Shown here in pieces: positions 1 to 6,638 of a stretch of DNA of 18,787 nucleotides. Made by a program: the position numbers and the translations under genes. The notes under the pieces were generated by a model. That model saw only the letters and a list, made by a program, of their open reading frames with translations. It made no database searches and was not told the origin of the DNA. Each line of letters begins with the position of its first letter. The first letter of the stretch is position 1. The stretch is from JBHOQX01 sp042408595. Lineage in GTDB: Bacteria > Chloroflexota > Chloroflexia > Chloroflexales > Roseiflexaceae. The DNA is taken from positions 1 to 18,787 of the forward strand of contig JBHOQX010000015.1 in assembly GCA_042408595.1 (NCBI GenBank), in the 5' to 3' direction.

Positions 1-3
1 GTT

Positions 4-107
4 TTCTGATTGAGCGATCTCGCGTTATTTGTCGTGCCGCCTTCTGGCGGTACGCGGACGCCGCCTGAAGGCGGCACGACAATTCACGCGAGATCGCTCT
101 ATCAGAA
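4..107. repeat. 104-bp imperfect palindrome (MITE-like or terminator hairpin)
   Basis: Two nested inverted repeats share one centre. The outer arms 4-24 and 87-107 match at 20 of 21 positions. The inner arms 29-50 and 61-82 match at 21 of 22 positions. A 10-nt loop (51-60) separates them. The right outer arm contains the TGA stop codon (104-102, minus strand) of the lipoprotein gene. Such a stem could terminate transcription from that gene, or it could be a small non-autonomous repeat that inserted at the gene end. There is no T-tract typical of an intrinsic terminator, and the length exceeds a normal terminator, so a repeat-element origin is slightly favoured. The window starts only three bases outside the palindrome, so flanking target-site duplications cannot be checked on that side. 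Confidence 0.8.
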
Positions 108-1313
108 TCCGACCTTCACGATCGTGCGGCCGGTTTTGTCCTGAAAGAAGCCCACGCCGTCCTGGATGAGGCCGACGTAGAAGCCCATCTTCGTCTCCTG
201 CTGCTCGACCCGGATGCGGCCGATGATCGTGACCTCCTCGCCGGGGCGCAGCTCATCCTCCACGCTCGGCACCTTCCACTGCTCCGGCGGGCGCGGCGAG
301 ATCGCCCACCGGAAGGGATAGCGCTTCGGCCCGCCGCCGCTGTTCGCGTCCCAATCCACCCCGACGCGCCAAAAGCCGCCGGATTTGGCGTCGTACTGAC
401 CGCCGGCGACCGACGAGAAAACGTCTTTGGTCGAGTACTCGAAGCCGGAGGGGGGGCCGTAGGTGCGGATGGGCACGTCGCCAGTGTTCTTCACCCGCAG
501 CGTCACCGTCAGGACCTCGCCGAGCATAAGCGACTGCGGCGCCATGTAACTGTAGGTGATCGTCGCCTCGGGCTGGCCGCTGCCGCTGATGGTGATCGTC
601 CCACGCCGCTGCACAACATTGCCGTACGCATCGCGCGCCGTGATCGTGTAGCTGTACGCGCCGTCGGGCAGCAGCACGCCGTCGGTCGTCTTGCCGTTCC
701 AGACGTGCTTCTGCAGGATCGGCTCTTCCTTGTCGTTCGTGACGAACGGATAGACCGTCGTGCCGTCGGGCGCGGTCAGTGTGATGTCGACCGTGGCAGT
801 CACCGGCAGGCGGTAGGTGATCTCGGCCACGTCGTCGATCCCGTCGGCGTTGGGTGAGATCACCTCGGGATAGACGGCCAGGTCTTCGATCAGCGGCGGC
901 GGCGTGTCCGCCCCCTGGATGCGAAGCGTGCCCGCCGACGCCTGCTGCTCGCGGCCATCCGCGGTCTGCGCCCGCACGATCACCTGGTAGGCGCCGCTGG
1001 GCAGCACCCGTCGCACCAGCACCGGGTCGCCGGTCGGCACAGCCCCGTCGAAGCTGAGCGTGTAGGGCTCCGACGAGGGCGTGCGCGCCTCGCCGTCGCG
1101 TAGCACATAGCGCCCGCCCTTTTCGTCCTGCAGGTAGATCCAGACCTTCGCCGGCGCGCCGATGCGGTAGCTGATGCCGACGCGCGAGGTGTCGCCGTGC
1201 GGTTCCAGCAGCGCCTGCGAGAGCGAGACGTTCGAGAGGGGCTGGGATGCGCCGCAGCCGGCGAGCGGCAGGGCGAGGAGCAGCGCCAGGATGGGCACGA
1301 TGGTTCGTTTCAT
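102..1313 (-). CDS. FlgD-Ig-like domain lipoprotein
   Basis: The 403-aa product starts with a lipoprotein signal peptide: charged MKR, a hydrophobic run, then the lipobox LAGC with the acylated cysteine at residue 20. It should therefore be anchored on the outer face of the membrane. Residues about 30-135 look like a beta-sandwich repeat. Residues about 147-243 form a clear FlgD Ig-like domain (SPNADGIDD, then WNGKTTDG and LPDGAYSYTITARD). Residues about 250-403 are a further Ig/CARDB-like beta domain with PGEEVTIIGRIRV. No enzyme motif is visible, so a structural, adhesion or substrate-binding role is inferred. The start has no ribosome binding site of its own. Its ATG overlaps the TGA of the upstream membrane-protein gene (ATGA at 1313-1310), which indicates translational coupling. 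The stop codon lies inside the terminal palindrome. Confidence 0.85.
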   Translation of the reverse strand: MKRTIVPILALLLALPLAGCGASQPLSNVSLSQALLEPHGDTSRVGISYRIGAPAKVWIYLQDEKGGRYVLRDGEARTPSSEPYTLSFDGAVPTGDPVLVRRVLPSGAYQVIVRAQTADGREQQASAGTLRIQGADTPPPLIEDLAVYPEVISPNADGIDDVAEITYRLPVTATVDITLTAPDGTTVYPFVTNDKEEPILQKHVWNGKTTDGVLLPDGAYSYTITARDAYGNVVQRRGTITISGSGQPEATITYSYMAPQSLMLGEVLTVTLRVKNTGDVPIRTYGPPSGFEYSTKDVFSSVAGGQYDAKSGGFWRVGVDWDANSGGGPKRYPFRWAISPRPPEQWKVPSVEDELRPGEEVTIIGRIRVEQQETKMGFYVGLIQDGVGFFQDKTGRTIVKVGF

Positions 1314-2332
1314 TGTTGTGGCAGTGTCGGCTGGGCCGCCGGTTCGGCCACGGCCTCGGGCGGCGCCGGGCCGAGCGGGACGCTGCCATAGCGCCGGCTG
1401 AAAAGCGCCAGCGCGAGGGCGCCGAGCGTCACACCGAACCAGAGGGTGCAGAAGCGGATGATAATCGTCGCCGTTGTCGCCGGGCCGGCGGCCAGCGGCA
1501 CGAGCAGGACGAGCAGGGCGGTGCTAGAAGCCTCGGAGACGCCCAGGCCGCCCGGCAGGAACGACACCAGGCCGAAGAGGGTAGACGCGGCGAAGACGAA
1601 CGTGGCGACCAGCAGCAGGCGCCATGCGTGCGGCTCGCCGAGGCCGCGTAGCACGAAATAGAACGCCAGGCATTCGCCGAACCACGAGACGACGCTCAGC
1701 AGCGTCGAGACCGCCAAAATGCGCCACTGGAGCAGGCGGTGGGTGCTCGCGTAGAGCGCCGTCAGGCGCGGGCCGATGCGTGCGCCGTAGGGCAGCGCCG
1801 CCACCCAGCCGACCATCCGCTCGAACAACCAGCGCGCCTGGAGCACCAGAATCCCGGCCAGGCTCAGCAACACCAGCGCGGCGAAGGCCGGGCGCGCCGG
1901 TGGGTAGAGTGTCAACCCGAAGGCCATCAGCAGCAGCATCGCCAGGCCGTCGGTCAGCCGCTCGGCCAGCACGATCGGCGCGGAGGCGGTGATCGGCGTA
2001 CCGTTGACCCGCTTGAGCAAGTATGACTTGAGCACCTCGCCGATCTTGCCCGGGGTTACCGCCATCACCAGCCCGCTGGTGAACAGTAGCCCGCTATCGA
2101 CGCGGCTGACGCCAGCGCCCATGTCCATGCGGCGCAGATAGTAGTCCCACTTGAGCCAGCGCAGCGCATAGTTGAAGAGCGTCAACCCGAGGATGGCCGG
2201 CAACTCCGCCCAGTGGAAGGTGCGGAAACTGGCGGCGACCTGCCGAACGTCGCTCACCAGGCCGAGCGCAATGATGACGGCCAGGCCGATCAGGGCCGAG
2301 AGGATGATTTTACCGCGAAGCTGGCGTAGCAT
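1310..2332 (-). CDS. YbhN/UPF0104 (LPG synthase TM-like) integral membrane protein
   Basis: The 340-aa protein is strongly hydrophobic, with about eight predicted membrane segments. It carries family signatures of the lysylphosphatidylglycerol-synthase transmembrane domain (flippase-like, UPF0104/YbhN): TPGKIGEVLKSYLL at 93-106, ERLTDGLAML at 124-133 and FLPGGLGVSEAS at 258-269. The cytoplasmic aminoacyl-transferase domain of true MprF is absent, so this is the stand-alone membrane module. That module is usually annotated as a putative lipid or polyprenyl-lipid flippase, and the substrate is unknown. The tail (about 315-340) is Pro/Ala/Gln-rich. It sits second in a minus-strand operon, 89 bp after the epimerase gene, and overlaps the lipoprotein gene by 4 bp. 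The ribosome binding site (GGTAGG close to the ATG) is weak. A joint envelope role with the lipoprotein is inference. Confidence 0.85.
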   Translation of the reverse strand: MLRQLRGKIILSALIGLAVIIALGLVSDVRQVAASFRTFHWAELPAILGLTLFNYALRWLKWDYYLRRMDMGAGVSRVDSGLLFTSGLVMAVTPGKIGEVLKSYLLKRVNGTPITASAPIVLAERLTDGLAMLLLMAFGLTLYPPARPAFAALVLLSLAGILVLQARWLFERMVGWVAALPYGARIGPRLTALYASTHRLLQWRILAVSTLLSVVSWFGECLAFYFVLRGLGEPHAWRLLLVATFVFAASTLFGLVSFLPGGLGVSEASSTALLVLLVPLAAGPATTATIIIRFCTLWFGVTLGALALALFSRRYGSVPLGPAPPEAVAEPAAQPTLPQQ

Positions 2333-2354
2333 AACCTACCGACCGACGACCGAC

Positions 2355-2409
2355 GACCAACGACTCAACGACGACATGAGACGCAAGAGCGGATCGTTCG
2401 TCGTTGGTC
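2355..2409. repeat. 10-bp inverted repeat in the epimerase/membrane-protein spacer
   Basis: GACCAACGAC at 2355-2364 is the exact reverse complement of 2400-2409, with a 35-nt loop. The left arm is embedded in a short run of CGAC-based near-repeats (about 2340-2375). It lies between two co-oriented genes and could slow or process the operon mRNA. No function is assigned. Confidence 0.5.
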
Positions 2410-2421
2410 ATGCATCGTTCG

Positions 2422-2829
2422 TTAGATATTGCGATGCTGCACAAGCTCGACCAACACGCCCTGGCAACTCTTCGGATGGAGAAAGGCCGTGAGCGTATGG
2501 TGCATGCCGGGGCGCGGCGCCTCGTCGATCAATTCAACGCCGCGGGCCTTGACCGCGGCCAGCGCCGCAGCGATGTCCTCGACGCGGTAGGCGACGTGAT
2601 GGACTCCCGGCCCGCGCTCGTTCAGAAACTTCACGAACGGCGCCTCGTCGGAAGTCGGCGCGATCAGCTCCAGCAGCGTGCCGCCGACATCGGCGACGGC
2701 GGCGAGCAGGTGACGCTCCGGCATGGCGATCCGCTCCCATTCCGTGATGCCAAAGACCCGGCGGTAGAACGCGACCGACTCCTCGATGTCGCGCACGGCG
2801 AAGCCGATATGATCGACGTGTGTAAACAT
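2422..2829 (-). CDS. mce: methylmalonyl-CoA epimerase
   Basis: The 135-aa protein is a single vicinal-oxygen-chelate (glyoxalase-fold) enzyme of typical epimerase length. It interconverts (2R)- and (2S)-methylmalonyl-CoA, linking propionyl-CoA carboxylase to the B12-dependent mutase. Visible motifs are HVDHIGFAV (His7), LLELIAP (Glu54), GPGVHHVAY (His77/78) and VLVELVQ (Glu128), which fit the metal-ligand positions of the family. HPKSCQGVLVEL near the end is also characteristic. The start at 2829 is chosen because AGGAGA lies five bases upstream. A longer in-frame extension to 3063 is rejected because it runs through a repeat and is not family-like. A promoter lies just upstream. The mutase and carboxylase genes are not in this window. 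Confidence 0.93.
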   Translation of the reverse strand: MFTHVDHIGFAVRDIEESVAFYRRVFGITEWERIAMPERHLLAAVADVGGTLLELIAPTSDEAPFVKFLNERGPGVHHVAYRVEDIAAALAAVKARGVELIDEAPRPGMHHTLTAFLHPKSCQGVLVELVQHRNI

Positions 2830-2865
2830 CCGCGTCTCCTGGCAGCCACGCGCCTGCCGCGCCGC

Positions 2866-2894
2866 AGTGTAGCATCGAGGCGGCGTGGCGTCAA
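2866..2894 (-). promoter_or_regulatory. sigma-70-type promoter of the mce operon
   Basis: On the minus strand, TTGACG (2894-2889) is followed after 17 bases by TACACT (2871-2866), with an upstream TGC extended -10. The predicted start near 2859 leaves a leader of about 30 nt to the mce ATG. This would drive the three-gene minus-strand operon. Confidence 0.6.
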
Positions 2895-2940
2895 TAATGC
2901 CCCGTGCTCCAGGCCCTGATCGCCGATCTCTACTCCTTGC

Positions 2941-3076
2941 CAGGACGTACGCGGTTGCCCGCGGCGCGGGAGATATGGCGGGCCGCAGGCCCTCCATGGC
3001 GGTCGTTTTCGCGCGCCCAAACAAGGGGGTTCGGAGGGGCTTCGCCCCGTCACACCTCCCCACCGCGTACGTCCTG
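2941..3076. repeat. 136-bp element with 15-bp perfect terminal inverted repeats
   Basis: CAGGACGTACGCGGT at 2941-2955 is the perfect reverse complement of 3062-3076. The inside is GC-rich, non-coding and contains a GGAGGGGCTTCGCCCC block (3034-3049). Related blocks recur in the same order near 12,424-12,544, including a 16-bp identity between 2938-2953 and the complement of 12,529-12,544. This suggests a dispersed miniature repeat family. No transposase is present. Confidence 0.6.
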
Positions 3077-3079
3077 TCC

Positions 3080-3515
3080 TTAGATCGCTTCCTTCAGAAA
3101 CGCCAGCACCAGCCGGTTGAACGCCTCAGGATGCTCCATGTTCGGGTGGTGTCTGGCGTCCGGGATGACGACCGAGCGCGCCCGCGGGCATGCGCCACGA
3201 CAGAGGCGGCGATGTCGTGCAGCAATGGGTTAGCCTCGCCGCCGACGACCGCCAGCGCCGGGGCGCGCAGATCCGCCAGCTGCCCGTAGGCCGGCGGCTC
3301 CAGCCCGCGCTCCTCCGCCTCGACCGGCGGGCGCGACCAGAGATTCGGTCAGCAGTGGGCGGGTGCGCTCGCGGGCCGCCGGGTGCACCTGCGCCGGGCG
3401 GCGGCGGCCATCCACCCAGAGTTGCAGGCCATACTCCACCGCCGCGGCGATGTCGCCGCGCTGGCGCGCCTCCATCATCTTCCGCACCACCGGCGGGAGC
3501 TCATCGGGCACCGGG
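3080..3515 (-). pseudogene. alpha/beta-hydrolase remnant, 5'-truncated with two frameshifts
   Basis: Three consecutive minus-strand segments in different frames read as the C-terminal half of an alpha/beta hydrolase. The first (about 3515-3345) gives DELPPVVRKMMEARQRGDIA and LWVDG. The second (about 3345-3195) gives LADLRAPALAVVGGEANPLL. The third (to TAA at 3080) gives SVVIPDARHHPNMEHPEAFN and LVLAFLKEAI. Frame changes fall near 3,340 and near 3,185, both in GC-rich runs. The N-terminal half with the nucleophile elbow is missing, because the divergent carbonic-anhydrase gene starts nearby. The usual acidic residue in the VVGE.D motif is also altered (GEAN). The catalytic-His region is still recognisable. 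Assembly errors could explain the frameshifts but not the missing 5' half. Confidence 0.75.
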
Positions 3516-3553
3516 AGCGGCGTGGGCATCGGTCTTGGGGCGGCATCCGGCAG

Positions 3554-3581
3554 TTGACTCCCACCGGCGCGGGGGTACACT
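3554..3581 (+). promoter_or_regulatory. candidate promoter of the gamma-CA gene
   Basis: TTGACT (3554-3559) and TACACT (3576-3581) are separated by 16 bases, about 36 bases before the ATG at 3618. The match is good but not perfect. Confidence 0.5.
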
Positions 3582-3617
3582 TACGTCGCGCCTGTCAGAG
3601 TTGTAGCGAGGGTTTCT

Positions 3618-4238
3618 ATGAGCGACGACTTCCCGTGTATCGGCGACCGGCTGGCGATCCACCCGACGGCCTACATCGCGCCGCAGGCCTATGTTCACGG
3701 CGCAGTGACGATCGGCGCGCAGTCGAGTGTCTTTCCGATGGCGGTCATCCGCGGCGACAAGGCCCCGATCGTCATCGGCGCCCGCACGAACATCCAGGAC
3801 GGCTGCATCCTTCACGCCGACCCGGACGCGCCGCTGACGATCGGCGACGATGTGTCGATCGGGCATGCGGCCGTGGTCCACGGCTGCACGGTGGAAGACG
3901 AGGTGCTGATCGGGATCGGCGCGGTGGTGCTGAACCGCGCGCGGATCGGGCGCGGCTCCTTGATCGGGGCGCGCGCCCTGGTGACAGAGGGGATGATCGT
4001 GCCGCCCGGCTCGCTAGTGCTCGGCATCCCCGGCACGATCCGGCCGCTGCGCCCGGAGCAGCTCGAGCGCATTCGCCGCACCGCGCACAACTATGTGGAG
4101 CTTGGGGCGGCGTACCGGGGACGTTCGGCGTTCAGCGTGCAACGTTCCGGAGGCGGGGTGCAGGGCTCAGGGGACGGTGGCCAGCAGCCTGCTATCACCA
4201 AAGGGCAGCATGCGCCAACCGGTGATGCTGCGCGCTGA
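3618..4238 (+). CDS. gamma-class carbonic anhydrase-like hexapeptide-repeat protein
   Basis: Residues about 12-140 are left-handed beta-helix hexapeptide repeats (IGAQSSV, IVIGART, LTIGDDV, VLIGIGAVV). The zinc-ligand histidines of the gamma-CA family are present at His66, His83 and His88. The R45-G-D47 and Q60-D61 residues are also retained, so hydration of CO2 is plausible. Many relatives annotated this way have unproven activity. Domain homology ends near residue 167. The last roughly 40 residues (Gly/Gln-rich) look like read-through into intergenic sequence with ACGTTC-type repeats, not a conserved domain. GAGGG at 3608-3612 sets the start. A GCAGCAT/ATGCTGC inverted repeat (4205-4231) inside the tail may act as terminator between this gene and the convergent ATPase gene 27 bp away. 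Confidence 0.85.
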   Translation: MSDDFPCIGDRLAIHPTAYIAPQAYVHGAVTIGAQSSVFPMAVIRGDKAPIVIGARTNIQDGCILHADPDAPLTIGDDVSIGHAAVVHGCTVEDEVLIGIGAVVLNRARIGRGSLIGARALVTEGMIVPPGSLVLGIPGTIRPLRPEQLERIRRTAHNYVELGAAYRGRSAFSVQRSGGGVQGSGDGGQQPAITKGQHAPTGDAAR

Positions 4239-4265
4239 GCCCCGACCCCTGACCCCTCCGGAAGC

Positions 4266-5264
4266 TTAGTTGTCGTCGAAGCGCGGGCGCCCGCCGCGCG
4301 GGAAGTCGCGGTCGCGGTCCCGGCGCGGGTCGCCGGCGCGGCCTAGCTCGCGGCGGGCCTTGCGCAGGTCGCTCTCGTATTTGAGCAGGACGCTCAGCGT
4401 CGTGTCGAGCGTCTCGCGGTCGAGATTGCGGGCGTTCAGCTCGACCAGCGCGCGGGCCCAATCGATCGTCTCGGAGACGGACGGCAGCTTCTTCAAGTCC
4501 AGCCCGCGCAGGCGCTGGACCAGCTCGACCGCCTGGGAGGCGAGCCGGGGCGGCAGGCCAGGTACCTTCATCTGCACAATCCGCAGCTCGGAGTCGAGCG
4601 CCGGGTAATCAACATAAATGTACAGGCAACGCCGTTTGAGCGCTTCCGAAAGCTCGCGGGTGTTGTTGCTGGTGAGGAGCACCGTCGGCATGTGGCGCGC
4701 CTTGATCGTCCCCAGTTCCGGCACGCTCACCTGAAAGTCGGAAAGCACCTCAAGCAGGAAGGCTTCGAACTCGGCGTCGGATCGGTCGATCTCGTCGATC
4801 AGCAGCGTCACGGGCTGCTCGCTGGTGATCGCCCGCAGGAGCGGGCGCGCCAGCAGGAAGCGGCTGGAGAAGAAGACGTCCTCCTCGGCAGCCAGCCGGT
4901 CCGCCGCTTCACTCAGGGTGGTCGCATCGGCCATCAGGTCGTTCAGTTTGTCGCGCAGCAGTTGGGTGTAGAGCAACTGCTTGGCGTACTCCCATTCGTA
5001 GAGCGCCTTGCTTTCGTCCAACCCTTCGTAGCACTGGAGGCGGATGAGCTCACGGCCGGTCGCGGCGGCCCAGGCCTTCGCCAGCTCGGTCTTGCCGACG
5101 CCGGCCGGCCCTTCGGCGAGCACCGGCTTGCCGAGCCGCTCGGCCAGGTACATGACCGTCGCGATCTCGTCAGACGCGATATACTGCTGGGCGCCGAGCG
5201 CGTCGCGCACGGCCGCGATGTCGTTGAACACAGTGCGTGCCTTTCTGTTGCCAAACCACCACAT
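4266..5264 (-). CDS. MoxR-family AAA+ ATPase
   Basis: The 332-aa product has a Walker A motif GPAGVGKT (52-59) and a Walker B motif LLIDEID with D157/E158. A sensor-1 asparagine lies in LLTSNN (about 200), and candidate arginine-finger residues in ALKRRC (about 211-212). The CYEGLDESKALYEW segment is typical of the MoxR/CoxD branch. Such ATPases act as chaperones for metalloenzyme maturation or complex assembly, usually beside a von Willebrand-A protein. No VWA gene adjoins it here, so the client is unknown. The C-terminus (about 300-332) is Arg/Asp/Gly-rich and disorder-prone. The ATG at 5264 is chosen because AGGTGA lies five bases upstream. A GTG at 5324 gives 20 extra basic residues but has no spaced ribosome binding site. 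Confidence 0.88.
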   Translation of the reverse strand: MWWFGNRKARTVFNDIAAVRDALGAQQYIASDEIATVMYLAERLGKPVLAEGPAGVGKTELAKAWAAATGRELIRLQCYEGLDESKALYEWEYAKQLLYTQLLRDKLNDLMADATTLSEAADRLAAEEDVFFSSRFLLARPLLRAITSEQPVTLLIDEIDRSDAEFEAFLLEVLSDFQVSVPELGTIKARHMPTVLLTSNNTRELSEALKRRCLYIYVDYPALDSELRIVQMKVPGLPPRLASQAVELVQRLRGLDLKKLPSVSETIDWARALVELNARNLDRETLDTTLSVLLKYESDLRKARRELGRAGDPRRDRDRDFPRGGRPRFDDN

Positions 5265-5365
5265 GCTGGTCACCTGCGCGCGGCGCGGGCGCCGCGCCTG
5301 CCGCCGACCATAGGCCTCCGTCACCCCTGAATCAGTGGCTGGTACCGTCGCGAGGGGATGCTCTG

Positions 5366-5374
5366 ATTATAGCA
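5366..5374 (-). promoter_or_regulatory. extended -10 promoter element for the MoxR gene
   Basis: The minus strand reads TGCTATAAT (5374-5366), a perfect extended -10, about 100 bases upstream of the MoxR ATG. The -35 region is poor, which an extended -10 can compensate for. Confidence 0.5.
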
Positions 5375-5447
5375 CGCGCTGTACGATCTTGCCGGGCTAG
5401 CGCCTATGTCGTTTGCGTGCGCCGGGCAGTGCCTCCCTGGCCGCGGT

Positions 5448-5471
5448 GGCGGCACAGATGGGCGTGCCGCC
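5448..5471. other. 8-bp perfect hairpin between divergent promoters
   Basis: GGCGGCAC (5448-5455) pairs with GTGCCGCC (5464-5471) across an 8-nt loop. It sits between the divergent MoxR and rplU promoters, just upstream of the rplU -35. It could be an operator or a supercoil-insulating cruciform. There is no T-tract, so a terminator is unlikely. Confidence 0.5.
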
Positions 5472-5507
5472 GCGCCCTGGCGTTTTCACCCCGCTACATG
5501 ACCGAAT

Positions 5508-5536
5508 TTGACAGCGCACCGCCGCTTTGCTATAAT
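5508..5536 (+). promoter_or_regulatory. consensus sigma-70 promoter of rplU-rpmA-rpmE
   Basis: A perfect TTGACA (5508-5513), a 17-bp spacer and a perfect TATAAT (5531-5536) are present, with an extended TGC before the -10. This is the strongest promoter seen in the window, as expected for a ribosomal protein operon. It leaves a leader of about 80 nt. Confidence 0.92.
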
Positions 5537-5550
5537 CCGTCGCTGTGTAA

Positions 5551-5595
5551 CGAAAGACCGGACCTGCCGAGGGTGGTAGCCCCACTCTCTTTTCG
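5551..5595 (+). promoter_or_regulatory. candidate structured leader of the L21 operon
   Basis: CGAAAGA (5551-5557) can pair with the TCTTTTCG segment (5588-5595, one bulged T). Inside, GAG (69-71) and TGG (74-76) pair with CCACTC (5582-5587) around a small loop. This forms a long bulged stem-loop between promoter and ribosome binding site. Ribosomal protein operons are often autoregulated through such leaders. Similarity to a known L21 leader family was not established. Confidence 0.4.
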
Positions 5596-5621
5596 TGTCG
5601 GGCCGCTGAAGGAGTGGCGAC

Positions 5622-5936
5622 GTGTACGCAATCATCCGCGACCGAGGGGCGCAGTACCGCGTTGAAGAAGGCCAGGAGCTGGAGATCGCCCGGCTGGAGG
5701 CGGAGCCCGGCAGCGAGATCGAGCTTGGCGAAGTGCTGCTGATCGGCGGCGACGAAGCGGTCATCGGCGCACCGCTGGTGCCCGGCGCGAAAGTGCTCGC
5801 CCGCGTGATCGGCGAGACCATGGGTGACAAGATCGTCGTCTTCAAGTACAAGAATAAGAAGCGCTACCGCCGGCGCACCGGCCACCGCCAGCACTACACC
5901 CGCGTCGCGATCAGCCAGATCGTCGCGCAGGGCTGA
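5622..5936 (+). CDS. rplU: 50S ribosomal protein L21
   Basis: The 104-aa protein has the usual bL21 length. It begins MYAIIRDRGAQYRVEEGQ and ends in the conserved basic block FKYKNKKRYRRRTGHRQ, which contacts 23S rRNA. It is a structural protein of the large subunit. Translation begins at a GTG with AAGGAG seven bases upstream. It is the first gene of a three-gene ribosomal operon under a consensus promoter, and rpmA follows after 24 bp. Confidence 0.98.
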   Translation: MYAIIRDRGAQYRVEEGQELEIARLEAEPGSEIELGEVLLIGGDEAVIGAPLVPGAKVLARVIGETMGDKIVVFKYKNKKRYRRRTGHRQHYTRVAISQIVAQG

Positions 5937-5960
5937 GGCCACGCCGAGGGGAGGTGAAGA

Positions 5961-6227
5961 ATGGCACATAAAAAGGGGGTCGGCAGCTCGCGCAACGGCC
6001 GCGACAGCAACCCGAAGATGCTGGGGGTCAAGCGTTTCGGCGGCGAGCTGGTCAAGCCGGGCACAATTATCGTCCGCCAGCGCGGCACGAAGATCCACCC
6101 CGGCGAGAATGTCGGCCTCGGGCGCGACTACACGATCTATTCGCTGATCGATGGCGTCGTGACTTTCGAGCCGTATACCGCCGGGCGGAAGCAGGTGAGT
6201 GTGTATCCCGCTGCCGCCAGCGAGTAA
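5961..6227 (+). CDS. rpmA: 50S ribosomal protein L27
   Basis: The 88-aa product is a full-length bL27 with MAHKKGVGSSRNGRDS and the KRFGGELVKPGTIIVRQRGT signature. Its N-terminal tail reaches the peptidyl-transferase centre. It starts directly with MAHKKG, so it lacks the cleavable N-terminal extension seen in Firmicutes. A near-perfect GGAGGTGA precedes the ATG. The gene lies between rplU and rpmE. Confidence 0.98.
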   Translation: MAHKKGVGSSRNGRDSNPKMLGVKRFGGELVKPGTIIVRQRGTKIHPGENVGLGRDYTIYSLIDGVVTFEPYTAGRKQVSVYPAAASE

Positions 6228-6266
6228 GTGCGCAGAACGCCTGGGCGCAGCGATTGGAGTGCAACG

Positions 6267-6581
6267 GTGAAGGCTGATATTCATCCCAAAGTGTACGAGA
6301 CCGTAATCGTCTGTGGCACGTGCGGCACGCAATGGCCGACGATCTCGACGCGGAACGGTGTGCGCGTCGAGATCTGCTCCAACTGCCACCCGTTCTACAC
6401 CGGCGAGCAGCGGATCGTCGATACCGCCGGGCAGGTGGACCGCTTCATGCGCCGCTTGCAGGCGACGCAGGCGCAGCAGGCCGAGGTGGCGCGCCGGCGC
6501 GAGGAGCGCAACAAGCCAGCGCCGAAGAAGCCGAGCCTGCTCCAAGAGATCTACGGCGACGAGGACGGCGGCGCGGCGTAG
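6267..6581 (+). CDS. rpmE: 50S ribosomal protein L31, C-terminally extended
   Basis: The L31 core occupies residues 1-66: MKADIHPKVY, ICSNCHPFYTGEQ and VDTAGQVDRF. Four cysteines at 16, 19, 37 and 40 suit the zinc-binding (C+) form. The first pair is spaced CxxC (CGTC), where many L31 proteins have CxC. The protein is 104 aa against the usual 65-90. Residues about 67-104 form a charged Gln/Arg/Lys-rich tail ending LLQEIYGDEDGG. The GTG at 6267 with TTGGAG six bases upstream is preferred. An extension to 6228 adds non-family residues. It is the last gene of the operon and is followed by a terminator. Confidence 0.95.
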   Translation: MKADIHPKVYETVIVCGTCGTQWPTISTRNGVRVEICSNCHPFYTGEQRIVDTAGQVDRFMRRLQATQAQQAEVARRREERNKPAPKKPSLLQEIYGDEDGGAA

Positions 6582-6612
6582 CGCCGCCGCCCTTGGCATA
6601 CAGGCAGCATGC

Positions 6613-6638
6613 AGCCGGGCGCGTTCGCCCGGCTGTTT
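6613..6638 (+). terminator. intrinsic terminator of the rplU-rpmA-rpmE operon
   Basis: AGCCGGGCG (6613-6621) pairs perfectly with CGCCCGGCT (6626-6634) across a CGTT loop. The stem is followed by GTTTG. It lies 32 bp after the rpmE stop. The U-tract is short but the stem is strong. Confidence 0.75.

Noticed and set aside
2830..3063. N-terminal extension of the methylmalonyl-CoA epimerase
   Set aside because: The added 78 residues are translated from the inverted-repeat element and the promoter. The internal ATG has an AGGAGA site and gives the normal family length.
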